From Hofstenia miamia (taxonomy: Eukaryota; Xenacoelomorpha; Acoela; Hofsteniidae), in assembly GCA_900660155.1 (NCBI GenBank), contig CABFPE010000224.1, positions 819,123-843,780 on the forward strand: DNA of 24,658 nt. The letters run 5' to 3'. Made by a program: the position numbers and the translations under genes. The notes under the pieces are model-generated. The model made no database searches and was not told the DNA's origin. It saw only the letters and a program-made list of their open reading frames with translations. Numbering within the stretch: the first letter of the stretch is position 1; every line of letters starts with the position of its first letter. Of this stretch, positions 11,950 through 23,110 are shown one piece after another.

Positions 11950-13870
11950 TTGATGCAAATTCTACCCACTACGTATGGTTGATGTTAGAAGTAAATCTTG
12001 TTCTTGGTTTCATATGATTTTAGAAAAAGAGAAATATAAGAAGATGATTAGATAAGGTTTTCTCTAAAAATCATTCTGACAACAACTTGCAAGCAAACAA
12101 CAGATGTCGAAATGAGTATACTAGATTATGCGAGGAAATAAGAAGAAAGAGTGTTAATTTTAACAATGATACTAAAAAACTGCTTAATATAATTGTAAAG
12201 CTAACCAAGACAAGTGAAAATGTGTTTCCTGGTTAGAATGATATTCAAGGGCCTTTCTCATGGGAGTATTTTTCAGGATAAAGATCGTAAAGTCATATTG
12301 TGGCTAAATTCGACTGATTTCAACATTTTGTCGAGTCAGGAAGTAGTGGAACTAATGAGTAGTTGCAAGCCGACTACTACTTTCAAATATCAGCACCAAA
12401 CTTCTTAAAAATGAACATCATTACTGAAATGTTACCCGTTTAATGTGCTCTTCTCAATTCATCGCTTACAACATGTTGCAAAACATGATTGTGTAATATC
12501 AATTCTAAAAGATGCAACGCTGGATCTAAGAAAGGTGGAATCGTTTCACCCAATCTCCAATCTTCCATTCATAGGCAAACTCAAAGAAAAGGCTGTTTTG
12601 ATGTAACTTTGTGAATTTATTGATTTTCATGATTTTCGGAACAAGTTCCAATAAGCTTATAGCAAACAATTTTCGGTAAATTTTACGCTGAGTCGTGTTT
12701 GTAGTGACATTCTCATAAATCTTATAGTACTGGTGTTTATTGATCAATCGCAGCATTGCTCTTATTGATCAAAACATTTTGTTTGTAATTCTTGAAATGA
12801 TTGGTTTCCGATGTACAGTTCTATCTTGCCTCAATTCATACCTCTCACACTGCTGCCAGAATACTTATGTAAATAGGATAAACGAATTAAATGGTGTACC
12901 CCTCTAGTATGGTGTACCTCAAGGTTCAATATTTGGCCCGAATATTTTTACATTTTATGACTCACTTATTGGAACTTTATAGGACTATCGCATATATGCA
13001 GATGATTTACAATGTTACAAGCGTTTTAGTGTTGCCTCCGTTTTCTGGGGAGATATGTCTGTGGAAGTTAAGGACTGGTTTTTAGAAGTAACGTGAATCT
13101 TAGGCGCTTTTTGCATCAAAGTCCATGAAGACAAGACTGAATTAATGATCATTGTTACAAGTCAGTTTCATTTGATGTTATTAAAGAAGAATCAACGGAA
13201 ACCTACTAATACAAATATATTGCTAAAACTACATCCAACTGGTTGAAATTTTAAGATTCTACGTAACTTTGGTTTCCGTTAAATGATGAAATGAAGTTTA
13301 AAGATTAAATAAATAATATTGTGAAATTTTGCAAACTTTACATTAGAAACTTGAAGCGAATGTGAGATCGGGGAAAACCCTATTGGAATCGTTGGTTACA
13401 AGTGCATTGGATTGTTTGCAATAATATCCTCTATTGTAATCTGCGCGAAAACTTGTTACATTGGCTACAAATGGTGCAAAACAACTGTGTGCTTTTTGTT
13501 TTCAAGTTAGCAAATTTTGATTCCATTACCGCTAGTTTCAATTGTTTTCATTGCCTCCTATACGTGGTTGCTTTGTAAGTATTTAAATACATTCATTATC
13601 TTGCTGCAGAATATTTATCAGAACTATGTATGCATTCGCCTCGTAGTCATCGTGATTCTTCCCAGCCTTCACTCGGAATTTAGGACGAGTGCTTTCAGTT
13701 TTTGTGGAGTCTTCTTATGGAACTCCTTTCCTGGTGATCTGAAGTGTTTGAACAGCTTCGATCAATTTAAGAAGAAACTGAAGCATTAACTTTTCGTGAA
13801 ATCTTTTTATCAATAATGTGTTCAAAAATTTTTATTGCGAAGTTGAACATGGCGGCGGAAGAAATATTTA
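11950..13870 (+). mobile_element. Degenerate L2/CR1-type non-LTR retrotransposon
   Basis: Stop-ridden fragments in three frames follow the order of an L2/CR1-superfamily polyprotein. They are: a linker piece near 12099 (NRCRNEYTRLCEEIRRK); a pre-RT segment (SSQEVVELMSSCKP, about 12320-12370); the RT entry motif HPISNLPF (12547-12570); GVPQGS...FGP...F (12911-12949); the catalytic YADD (12995-13006); EDKTEL after about 13127; and a C-terminal thumb/tail with FLWNSFPGDLK near 13710. The element is sense-oriented within the intron. The 5' endonuclease was not recognised, so it is 5'-truncated or too eroded. The 3' border, near a T- and ATT-rich tract at 13861-13885, is approximate. In-frame stops and at least two frameshifts mean it is inactive. 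Confidence 0.85.
12099..13789 (+). pseudogene. Reverse transcriptase pseudogene within the LINE
   Basis: This is the coding remnant of the LINE. Codons near 12099, codons 12214-12606 and codons 12911-13789 lie in different frames, which implies at least two frameshifts. In-frame stops include TGA/TAA codons after the PISNLPF segment and TAG at 12980-12982, between GVPQGS and YADD. The aspartate pair of the active site survives (GATGAT at 13001-13006). The last 35 codons, up to the stop after 13789, are intact and carry the Phe-x-x-Trp-Asn-Ser-Phe-Pro signature of L2/CR1 C-termini, followed by a lysine-rich FDQFKKKLKH tail. The section 12607-12910 is the most eroded. No function is expected. 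Confidence 0.85.
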
Positions 13871-15353
13871 TTATTATTTTTTTTAGTATTATTGCACACG
13901 ATACAAAATGTCTATTCTATTAAGGTAACAGTTATTCCAACCGCGTGATTCACGACCATGTTCATGACATACAAATTTTCTAATGAACTTGCTGCTAGAA
14001 GAACATGCATCCAAAATGCATGTAGCGCCAGAACAATAGGATGATCTTAGTCGAGCTACAACAGTTTTCAGTCTTCATCAATTGCAACCAACTTATGTGA
14101 GGATTTTAATTAGAGTAACGTCGTTTTTTCGACATAGTTGGATTATAGTTCAATAATCAAGAGCCTATTTTCATTCCTTGCTCCTAAAAATAGCATTATC
14201 TCGATGAAAACCCAACTGTTCTTATTTAGTGATTGTGTCGTAACCTGGGTTTAAATCTTGCTAGTCCGCGTTTGTGCTCTTTAATATTTTGGTGATAATT
14301 GCTTTCGGGAAAAAGTTTAACATCAATTTTGCAGTTGATACAGTATGATTTGTGCAGAATAAATCGAGGCTAAAGAAGGATGTTTCTTGTTCAAGTTTGA
14401 GTTCTTGCAGATGGTGACATTTACCAACTTCATGATGTGAACTGCTACAATTTTGATCTCGAAACATTGCTGCTGGATTGTAATGGGATGTCATTGCCTT
14501 GGGTTTTTGACATGCTGTGTATGACCCACTTTTCGCCTCAGGTGGATCAGGTTGTCGTTGCGTCTTGGGGATTCTCAGCTGCATCCGGTTTGCTATTTTT
14601 TACAGCTGACACATAATTTTATACATTTTCCTTCATTCTTGTTGTAGTTTGAATCAAAATCATAGATACGCAATGGCACTTTTTTTAGTCAAGGGTGTAT
14701 GGATGCCACATAAAATGCATGGTAGTTATAATTAGTGTGGATACAAAATAAATGGATAAATAATGTAACAGGAAACTGCAAAAGAGGACAGAACCGAATC
14801 AACACAAGATCATTCTTTAAAATGTTAACGACACTTATATTGTCAAGTCCATATTTGAGATATCCCACAGCATTCTGAAGGAAATTGCTTCAAGTTTTCC
14901 CACGTGGTAATTAGATTGCTAAAAATTTATCATAGCAAATTACTTAAAGTTAATAGGAATGGTAGAGTAAAAACACAGACAATGAAGTGATGGAAACAAG
15001 CCTAAGAAACTAAAATAGAACAGAATAAACATCTCAATATATAAAAATTAAATTAATTTGAAATTTATAAAATTTTGTGATTTAATTCGGTAATTGAGAA
15101 CAAACCAAGCATTTGAACCTAGTTAGGTTGAATTTCAAATAATATAATTAGAATATATATATTGAAGAAAACCTATCAAGTTTCACTTCATTATTGATTG
15201 TTTCAATGCATATTGATTTTCAGACTTAACAACTTTTAATTTTAAATATTTTTTGTTGACGTTGAATATTGTTTATATAATTCAATGAACGTTCTGGAAA
15301 GTTTTTTTCAATATGTGCTTTAATTATATGCGTAACTGCAATACAACTTTGTA

Positions 15354-15360
<7 letters not shown>
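13871..15360. other. Intronic DNA, no gene recognised
   Basis: Mostly AT-rich. A minus-strand ORF of 107 codons (14261-14584) lies in a slightly GC-richer patch. Its product is Ser/His/Gln/Lys-rich and has no motif I recognise. Neither end has support as an exon. Confidence 0.4.
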
Positions 15361-15413
<53 letters not shown>

Positions 15414-15414
15414 T
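15361..15414. repeat. Long (AT)n microsatellite
   Basis: AT run of 54 bases with a single G interruption at 15395. It is the longest simple repeat in the window. Confidence 0.95.
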
Positions 15415-15667
15415 CCAAGCTTTAATTAATTCCTGTACACAGCACAAATTGCTCTGTAAAAATGAAAATTGGATTTATTCAAAATGAATTGTTTACTATA
15501 TATATACGCATAGTTAGATAGGTTTAAATTGTGTAGACAGTTCAGTTACAAATGATAGATAATTATCAATTTTTCTGTAGTAATGAAATATTTCTTTTGA
15601 TGATTGACATTTAGCAGTATGAGTAAATCTCGAATATCATTTCCTCATGTATTTTGACATTTGATTC

Positions 15668-15732
15668 AATTATATTTATGACTGTGGGAAATAATAATCA
15701 ATTATTTCCCAATCACGCTCATAGTTAAAATT
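15668..15732. repeat. 65-base hairpin with pre-miRNA-like shape
   Basis: A perfect 11-bp top stem (TGGGAAATAAT at 15685-15695, ATTATTTCCCA at 15701-15711) closes a 5-base loop. After a bulge, TATGA pairs with TCATA, and the lower 14-base arms match at about 11 positions. No evidence of expression is available. Confidence 0.5.
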
Positions 15733-15901
15733 ATTCTAAATCCTACAATTAGTTTACAGAACCTTTGAAATTAATCCAGTTGTTAACAACAGTATGTGGA
15801 GATTATCGTATGATTTATCATATTCCGATATACGAACTGAACTCTAAGAGAAATTCGTTTTGCTAAGCTATATCTCATAATTAGTGGAATATTTTCCGTA
15901 G

Positions 15902-16093
15902 GAAAGCCATTTGATATACGGAAGTAGCCCATTTGGCTACCGCTTTCAATACCATTTGAGAATTGGCGCCGATTTCCATCGCCGTTCCTATAAATCCATC
16001 ACTGTGTTTCCACAGCAATTTGGTTTAGCTACACGTATATCTTTTACACTAGGAATTATATACAAGAAGCAGAAGATCTGCGGAAACAAATAA
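15902..16093 (+). other. Possible cryptic or alternative terminal exon (unidentified)
   Basis: An open frame of 63 codons starts exactly after a splice-like AG (TTTTCCGTAG at 15892-15901, whose TAG closes the frame) and ends at TAA (16091-16093). The composition is more balanced than in the surrounding DNA, and the peptide looks protein-like (GSSPFGYRFQYHLRIG, then FPQQFGLATRISFTLG, ending in a Lys-rich tail). Its entry phase (0) would match the donor at 6357, so splicing from the WW exon would give a truncated dystrophin isoform with a new C-terminus. I do not recognise the family. It may equally be a chance ORF or a remnant of another gene or repeat. Confidence 0.25.
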
Positions 16094-16779
16094 TCATTAT
16101 TTTATGCCGCTCGCAATGTTTTAAAAGCAAATATTAGACAAATTGACAATAATGTGATGTTTTGCAGTGATTTATTGCTGTCATGACAGTTTCTTATCAA
16201 ACTGAAAGAACAGCTGGTTTTTCTTCCTGTAAGTGGCAGATGAAAATTCACCATCTTAGCAGATTAAAAAGGAATGAAGTCAAATAAAGCAATTGTATGC
16301 AATTTTTAACATTTAACCCATTTATTAAAATTTGATTACTGGGAAAGTAGAATACTTGAAAGCCCTCCTCATAGTTTTGCATACCACGGAATTCTAAGGT
16401 TTTAAATAGAGTCTACCTGAAAAATATGTTTAATTTTTCCTAAGAATCTAAATCAACATGGCAGTTACATGCTGTAGTTCGTCATTAGTTATTGATTTCA
16501 ATGTATGTGATGTTTTTTGAATTTCTCTTTACTGCATTTCTAATTCATACTTCATTTCCTAGTAGTAATTATGGCATTTTCATCGAATTACTATATCTAT
16601 GTACTGTTTATGAATGTTCAAGGATAACAAAATACTATTATTATATTTTATAGCAACAGAACAGACGAGCGAAATTTTTTCAAATTTTGTCTGAATATTT
16701 CTCAATCTTGAGGAATAAAAGTCAGGAAAGAACAGACATTTCAGGATTTTCAAAACGCTAAAATTAAAAAAAGTTTATA

Positions 16780-16802
16780 GGGGGTGGAATCAGCCCCCCC
16801 CC
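16780..16802. repeat. G5/C9 stem
   Basis: GGGGG at 16780-16784 and a run of nine C at 16794-16802, separated by nine bases, stand out in AT-rich sequence. Confidence 0.6.
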
Positions 16803-18980
16803 TGTGCAACAAGGGGTTAATATCTAAATGAACAGTGTAATAAATCCATGAATTGTCCTATATTGTTTTTGTATTTTCAGGCAATAAAAAAATTTTTTTG
16901 TGCATAGATCTTTACGCATATATGCTATCTTACATTTACATTTAACGAAACAATCTAACTTCAACGTTGAAGTATCTGAATCCTTTTAATTATCTTAGTA
17001 TAATTCTTTCGACATCTGCTTCATTACTTCCCAAACGTCTGATATTTAATCGATATCTGCCTTAGAATAACGATACATTATAAGTTATTATCAATAATTT
17101 CTTCTTTAAAAAAGTCTATAGGTTTAATACACTGCAATAATTGGTCTGTTTTATTGAGGTTTTGGAAACAAATTCAGTGTGTAACATACCTTAGTTACGT
17201 AAATTCCTAGTCTTATGTTGGAGTGTTAAGCAGATACGATTAGCTTGCACGAAATGTGAACTTTTCAAAGAAATGTAGTACTGGCTTATTATCAAAGTAT
17301 TATAGTTGGTAACCGCAAATTTAGATGTAGAATTCCAAGTAATTAGACGTAATTATTTGCATATTTATCAGTAGTCAAATTATGATGAATTTCATAATTT
17401 GTGTAAAACGTTGTTTTGTAAATACACTGTGCATTTTTCGTTAAACATTTTAAATTATGTCTTTGTTGGAAGATAAAAATATTATTACGTTTTTGTTAAA
17501 ATCTAACTGTTTCCTTAAGTACATATTAAATATTCAAAAATCCGAATGCAAAGATTTACGCTTGCATCCTTCACTACTCTAAAATGGGAAGCCCTTTGAT
17601 AAAGCAGTTAGATAAGAATCAACATTACGACAATATTCATGAAAGATTTGAAGATCAAAGCGCAAAATAAGTAAATCGACAATTTTAATAACATTATTCA
17701 AATCCTTCGCAACTTCTATAAGCGTCTTCGGTTGTTAAGACTATCAGAGTGCGTGATAGAAATCCATGCTATTCTTTCACTGGTATGTGTACATCTAGAA
17801 CATTTGTTGCTCCTATTTTATCAAACACTTACGAGAATGTTCATACATGTATTTCGAAAATTTATAATACTGTATTTTGCATTATTGAATATAATTTCAC
17901 ACATATAAATCAATATTCATACAAAATAGCTGTTGTATGACATAAGTTTAGCTACAAGGTATGTATAAGCAAAATATGCAAACCATTGTGTGCAAATATT
18001 TATTGAACACATTTCGTTTTTCTGCTTCTTAGCAAAATATAATTTAAAAACTATAGAATGGCTAAAATTTGATGGCTGACATTTCGTGAGCTGGAGGACA
18101 ATAAAAAGGAATCTAAGTTTCAGCAATGCCTTAGACGATACTTTGAAAAATTGTTATGGATTTATAAGTTTGTATCAAGTTCATTGACGTAGGAAACATG
18201 TTAAGGCGAATTTTCATTCTGTTCCCTTCAATACTGTGTTAATAATTTGGTTGTTTCTGAAAGCAGAGGCAAATCAAATTTACAATAATGCGTTATGTTT
18301 CGTTGAATATTTTCGAAATGATATTTGATTAAAAAAACTGGAGTTAAACGCGTATTGTTGATTTTCTAAAAATATACAATTAGATTGTCCCGTATTAATC
18401 CTTGTTGAAGTTTCATTGAAAGGTTTATGTTGAATAACATCTTTGATAAATGTTAGATAAAAATAATCAATAAAAAGGCGTATGATACATTAGGCAGCAA
18501 AAGATTCATCCATTAAAAACCAACATGGATAATGGAACTCATGTTAACAACTGTGGTTTTCTTGTGAAAACGAATAATATTGTAAAAAATTCGCAATTCA
18601 TACATTAATTTGAATAACAAATTTAATCTTTTTTACGTCGACTTTCTTATCGCATTTTACCATTCTATATCAGTTTGACAGCCACGAAAATTTATCAAGG
18701 AAAGCAAAAAACCGTTAAATTGATAAATAAATTAAAATAGAAATAATAAATTAAATCGCTAGCCAAGCCTAAAATTGAAATTAACAGTTAAAGAAGAAAA
18801 GTTTTGAAATCATGCAGATGTTTGTAAATAATTAACTCTATTCATAGATGCAGTTTTGATAAACACTCCAAGTCTGGAAGTGTAGATATGATTTTTGACA
18901 TTATGTAAATGACGTTATAGTTGAAGTCGTCTCATAACTACGCCTCTCGCGATCAGTTGAAGAGGGTTTCAGAAATCAAC

Positions 18981-19017
18981 AACACTTATTGGGCGGTGCT
19001 TATTAGCAATAAGTGTT
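18981..19017. repeat. Perfect 11-bp inverted repeat
   Basis: AACACTTATTG (18981-18991) and CAATAAGTGTT (19007-19017) flank a 15-base GC-richer loop. Confidence 0.65.
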
Positions 19018-20120
19018 AAAAGCCTATCAATTATTCAGCTAACCTTCTCTTCTTTCAATCAAATCAAGCATTCATTAATTTCCTCCCTGAAGATTCAATA
19101 AACAACTTAATTTGCAATGACTGTAACTTCTGGCATAATTACATTAGACTCAAATATTGTTTGTCTGCACTGCTTTCCCACCTTTATCAAGAAATTTATG
19201 AATATGTGTTCTTTAATGGCAATAATCATTTACTGACGCATTTACACGTGTAAATATGTACAAAATAACATCAGAGAAGTAAGACTTTCTTCCTGCAGAA
19301 TCAGTCTATATTTTGAAACTAAGCATTTTAATTTTTTTCTTTTCAAAATTTACATTGATGTCTTCAATTTTATGACATTTTTAACAGTAGATAAATCCAA
19401 AGTCTCTTAGCACTCAAAAACCTAAAATTTAAAAGCACTAGAACTTCAAAAAAAATTCTCCATTAATTCTCTGTCATGCATTTCCTTTTATCTTTAAAAG
19501 TGAGACTTTATTCTGGTTGTTTAAAAAAGAACATTGAATTCACGATTCTAAAAACCTTTATTAATACAATTTTATTGAAAAGTGTCTAGTTGCAAACATC
19601 AGCATAAAATACATTAATCTTGTCCAAAAAATATTATAATTTATTACTTTAATGCGATTTCTTACTCATTACAAGGCAATGGGTTGTCTTAATATTTTTC
19701 CCTCTTGACCTTTGAAAATATTACTCACTGCATTACTGATTCGTGGTTTACTGAACTTTTTAATGTGGCTTTGCAGTGATAAAGTTATTTAAATGCAAAT
19801 ATCAAGCACTAATAGTAAAAAGGTTGGTAAAACTAAATGTTTTTCAAATGAATCTATTTCTCTATTTCAGCCAACTTTATTCATCAATGTTTCAAAAAAT
19901 TTAGATAAAAGATTTTTAATTAAGGATTAAATGAAAAGTTTCCGGATGTTACCATCCATGCTACTATTTTCATCACTTCTTTGTTGTAGAATATGTAAAA
20001 ACACTTGACAAATGCGTTTTAAGCAGGTTTTCCTAGTTCCAAACATTTCCTGCTTTCAATATTTTGTCTGGGCATTTTCTGTCACTGAAGGTTATTTCTC
20101 CAATGTTCGCCACGGTGCGA

Positions 20121-20400
20121 GATGTTAATACAGGGCCCTTATTCCACACCTCGTTATTATTAAATTTTCATTAACCGTTTTAGTCTATCCTAGATACTTT
20201 TTACTAAATACTTTGTACCTGCATAGCTATCGGGCCTGTAAAATTGTCTAAAATTGCTTATTATTGATATTCTTTTGAATTTTGTGCTCTAATTTTTTGC
20301 TATGTTATTTTGATATGGTGGGCCCCAAAGGGTTCAAGATTTCAAACATCAGGGCCCAAATTTGTTTAAATTTGCTTATAATAAGGTTTAGTTTTGGAGA
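20121..20400. repeat. Diverged direct repeat around GGGCC
   Basis: Two stretches of about 36 bases resemble each other: 20232-20268 (starting GGGCCTGTAAAATTGTC) and about 20351-20388 (starting GGGCCCAAATTTGTTT). Both continue TAAA(A)TTGCTTAT and an AT-rich end. Further GGGCC-containing words lie at about 20132 and 20322. This suggests a decayed short tandem or dispersed repeat. The minus-strand ORF at 20305-20556 overlaps it and shows no family signature. Confidence 0.4.
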
Positions 20401-21569
20401 ATAAAAAATTGTATTACCATTCGGACGGCCCTGCATTCCTTCAGTGCCACAATTGTCTGTCTGCATTTTGCAGCCCTGCACTATTTCTTTATTCCTCTCA
20501 CTTTTTGATCTTTTAATAGAAATCAAGTTTCTGTAGAATTTTTCTGGAAAATTCATTAGTTCTGCATTTTATTTGTAATTTAACGAACCCCCAAATATAT
20601 TGCTTGAGAGACATGTTGGAAACGTTTTAATAGTTTGAGTTTTGGTCATTCCAATTGTAAACACTTTTATTCAATAAGTAAAGCACTAAATGTGTAAAAA
20701 TCTTTGCAAACTAACAGTATTGGAATAGATTGTCTACCATCTGCAATCAACTGGAGTAAATTTGTTTTATCATTCTCCCTGATTGTATTATAGTACGCAT
20801 TCTACTTTACATATATCTGGCATTGGAAAGACAGAAAAAAAGATTTTGTATTTGACATACTTCGTTCTCTGCCTCTGGCAATACCTTACTAAAATATCAT
20901 TACAGATCTGGCATTTTCAATCTTCAATTGGATCGTCTTCGTAATCAGTTGCAAAATTGGGAAAAATTTAGGGCTTTTTATGGTTTTTTATATTTTCGGT
21001 TATGTAGTTATTGAGAGCAATAACCTGACTGGCCCAATTTCATAATGTGTGGACGTATGATAGGCAATGAAAAGTGTGAAAAGAACCTAATGCATAGCAT
21101 ATTTGCTTAATATCATTCCATGATAAAACATGATATAACTTGACATGATAATGTTCAACACGTTACGTGACATGACATGCTAATTTTCAGTCGAACTGAC
21201 AACCCAAGTTTCTCCACACTTAATAGATTGTTCACTTGTGGCAAGTTTGACAGGTACCGCCTATCAACCTAAAATGTATTTGGGCTTCATTATACTAGCA
21301 TCCTGCTCTCCCTGCAAATTCTTTTAACTAATTTAAGTTAAAGCTGACTGGCCTGTTGTCTTAATTTTTTGAAGCCTTTTCTTGACTTGGATTTCATATC
21401 TTTATCATCTGCAAATGTACCCTTCACTTTGACAAAGCTTTTGAAGATTGCTTCCCTTTCACGCTCCAAGCCCACTTATATCCACTGTCCATTGATTAAT
21501 AAATGTTGAAGGTTCATGTAAGAATTTTGTACATTATTCGGTAACTGACAGGCAGCCAGTACAATTTAT
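20401..21569. other. Intronic DNA, no gene recognised
   Basis: AT-rich sequence. A small perfect stem with a 4-base loop (GTTATTG/CAATAAC, 21007-21024) and repeated ACATGATA/ACATGACA words near 21128-21180 are the only structures seen. Confidence 0.5.
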
Positions 21570-21572
21570 GCA

Positions 21573-21660
21573 ATGTAGGCATGATGGGTCTCTGCGAGAG
21601 GCAGAGTGTAACCAGTTCGACCCGACCGGCCGGTAGACCGGTACCGGTCGGGTTGGGTCA
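21573..21660 (+). repeat. SINE-like or CCGG-palindromic repeat segment
   Basis: A perfect 6-bp hairpin (CTCTGC / GCAGAG, 21590-21606) lies just upstream of GTTCGACCC (21615-21623), which fits the tRNA B-box consensus GWTCRANNC. An A-box-like TAGGCATGATGG is about 40 bases before it. No complete cloverleaf can be drawn. Next come CCGG-rich words, including the perfect palindrome ACCGGTACCGGT (21637-21648) and 9-bp inverted arms at 21621-21629 and 21644-21652, ending in GGGTTGGGTC. A tRNA-derived SINE head is possible but unproven. Confidence 0.3.
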
Positions 21661-22510
21661 GGATTTCTCTCATGCCGGTTGATCGGTGTTCAGTTGGCCT
21701 ACTAATGAGAACTGCGAGTAGATCTGAAGCCCACTATTGTTATCTCAGTGCAATACTCCTAAGATTATGGTGGTGGGGGATTGTGATAAAATATATATTG
21801 TAAACCACCACTGATTAATCCCGTGTTTTTATTTGCATAAAGTGCCTTTGCTTCTGATGCACTCTCTCAATGACAGCTATTACTTAAGAAAGTGTAGCTA
21901 TAAATGATCAAGAATGCATTGCAAGCATAAAAGGTTTGTGTTAGGTTGCTTTCCTTAGAAGTGAAGGAGAAAGCTAATTATAGATTTCAGACTATACATG
22001 GACATAATACCAAAATTTTTAAACATCATTTTGAAATCCCTTGTCATTTTAAAATGCGAAGACAGAAGTGTACACTGACTTGGCCCACTAACAGGCCAAT
22101 ATTGTTCGGTAAAATCATGACTTTCTATATTTAGCGATATTTTGCGAATCATAACTTTCTTTATTGTTCAAATTTCGATGTCGAAGTTTGGTAACAACAA
22201 AATTGTTTAATGTCTTCATATTATTTTTTGTAATAAATTAGTATTAGAGTTCTATATGTTGGATTGGTGATATTAGAGTTTATTTTTGCAATTAAATTTC
22301 ATCTATATACAGCGGATAAGTGGCCGAATTTTTACCGTTACTGCCAAATACCGGCCTAAGTTTTAAGTTTAGTTGCCACCAACCAGCATTGCTAATAAGC
22401 TAGTCCTACCAACTGGCTAGGGATTTCTTGATACAGATAATATTTTGATGTTGATTGTTTTACATTGAATGTGTTGTAATATAGACAAAGGTGGAAATGG
22501 GTGGATATTT
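21661..22510. other. Intronic DNA between the two repeat blocks, no gene recognised
   Basis: Mixed composition with small ORFs (about 62-65 codons) on both strands over the same bases near 21950-22150, neither showing a family signature. Contains ATGCCGGTTGATCGG at about 21673 and TACCGGCC at about 22349, possible outliers of the neighbouring CCGG-rich repeat. Confidence 0.4.
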
Positions 22511-22852
22511 TTTAACCCAACCCAACCCGCAGCCCACTTCAACATTGATGGGTAGACCCAACCCAAACCCGCAATTCAAGCATCATGACCCAACCCGCAA
22601 CCCAACCTGCAATTCAAATTTCTTGACCCAACCCACGTTCCGACCTGTATTTTTGTTGGCCTCCAAAACCATAAGAAACAACACCTGCAATGCTTACGCN
22701 TCAACATTGATGGGTAGACCCAACCCAAACCCGCAATTCAAGCATCATGACCCAACCTGCAATTCAAATTTCTTGACCCAACCCACGTTCCGACCTGTAT
22801 TTTTGTTGGCCCCCAAAGCAACACCTGCAATGCTTACGGTGGCATATTAGGA
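22511..22852 (+). repeat. CCCAAC-hexamer low-complexity repeat with a near-duplicate unit
   Basis: CCCAAC-type words recur through this block. Two units beginning TCAACATTGATGGGTAGACC are nearly identical: 22539-22699 (161 bases) and 22701-22839 (139 bases). The second lacks about 12 and 10 bases present in the first, and a single N (22700) sits exactly between them. The plus-strand open frame of about 119 codons across this block is an Asn/Pro/Thr-rich by-product of the hexamer, not a gene. Confidence 0.8.
22516..22535 (-). other. Predicted G-quadruplex motif
   Basis: On the minus strand, four G3 tracts occur in 20 bases (GGG CTGC GGG TT GGG TT GGG). This fits the G3N1-7 rule. It is a sequence prediction only. 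Confidence 0.6.
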
Positions 22853-22984
22853 AATAGTAAATAATAACAAAACGATTTAAAACCATGTTTACAATTATTT
22901 CCTTAGAACAACTACATGTTCCACACTTTAAGGAGAGAGACTTCCTCGTTCGTCCGTGACAATGTCTCCAATCCAATCTGCAAA

Positions 22985-23110
22985 CAACCCATGTCGTACG
23001 TGCAGATCAACCCAACCCAACCCGCACTTGAAAAAAATTGACCCAACCCACGACCTGCGCGGATTGGGTCAAGCTGCAAAATCGCGCGGGTCCACCCAAC
23101 CCGTTTCCAG
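22985..23110 (+). repeat. Second CCCAAC repeat patch with GC-rich core
   Basis: CAACCCAACCCAACCCGC begins at about 23007. GACCCAACCCACGACC at 23040 then pairs partly with GATTGGGTC ending at 23070 (7-bp arms, 23040-23046 and 23064-23070). GCGCGGGTCCACCCAACCCG follows. It is the same word family as 22511-22852 and is separated from it by about 150 bases of ordinary sequence. Confidence 0.65.

Larger units (their letters stand above)
16094..20120. other. Intronic DNA, no gene recognised
   Basis: AT-rich sequence with only short ORFs (up to 69 codons). Notable local items are a G5/C9 stem at 16780-16802 and a perfect hairpin at 18981-19017. Nothing else was recognised. Confidence 0.5.

Noticed and set aside
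14261..14584. 107-codon minus-strand ORF
   Set aside because: No recognisable motif, no repeat or splice support; kept only as a note in the intron description.
20305..20556. 83-codon minus-strand ORF
   Set aside because: Overlaps a decayed GGGCC repeat and has no family signature.
21573..21660. Functional tRNA gene
   Set aside because: B-box-like word present but acceptor and T stems do not pair.
22491..22850. 119-codon ORF rich in Asn, Pro and Thr
   Set aside because: It is generated by the CCCAAC repeat, crosses an N and has no splice or start context.
22511..23110. Interstitial telomere
   Set aside because: The hexamer is GTTGGG with many variants, not a clean TTAGGG-type array.
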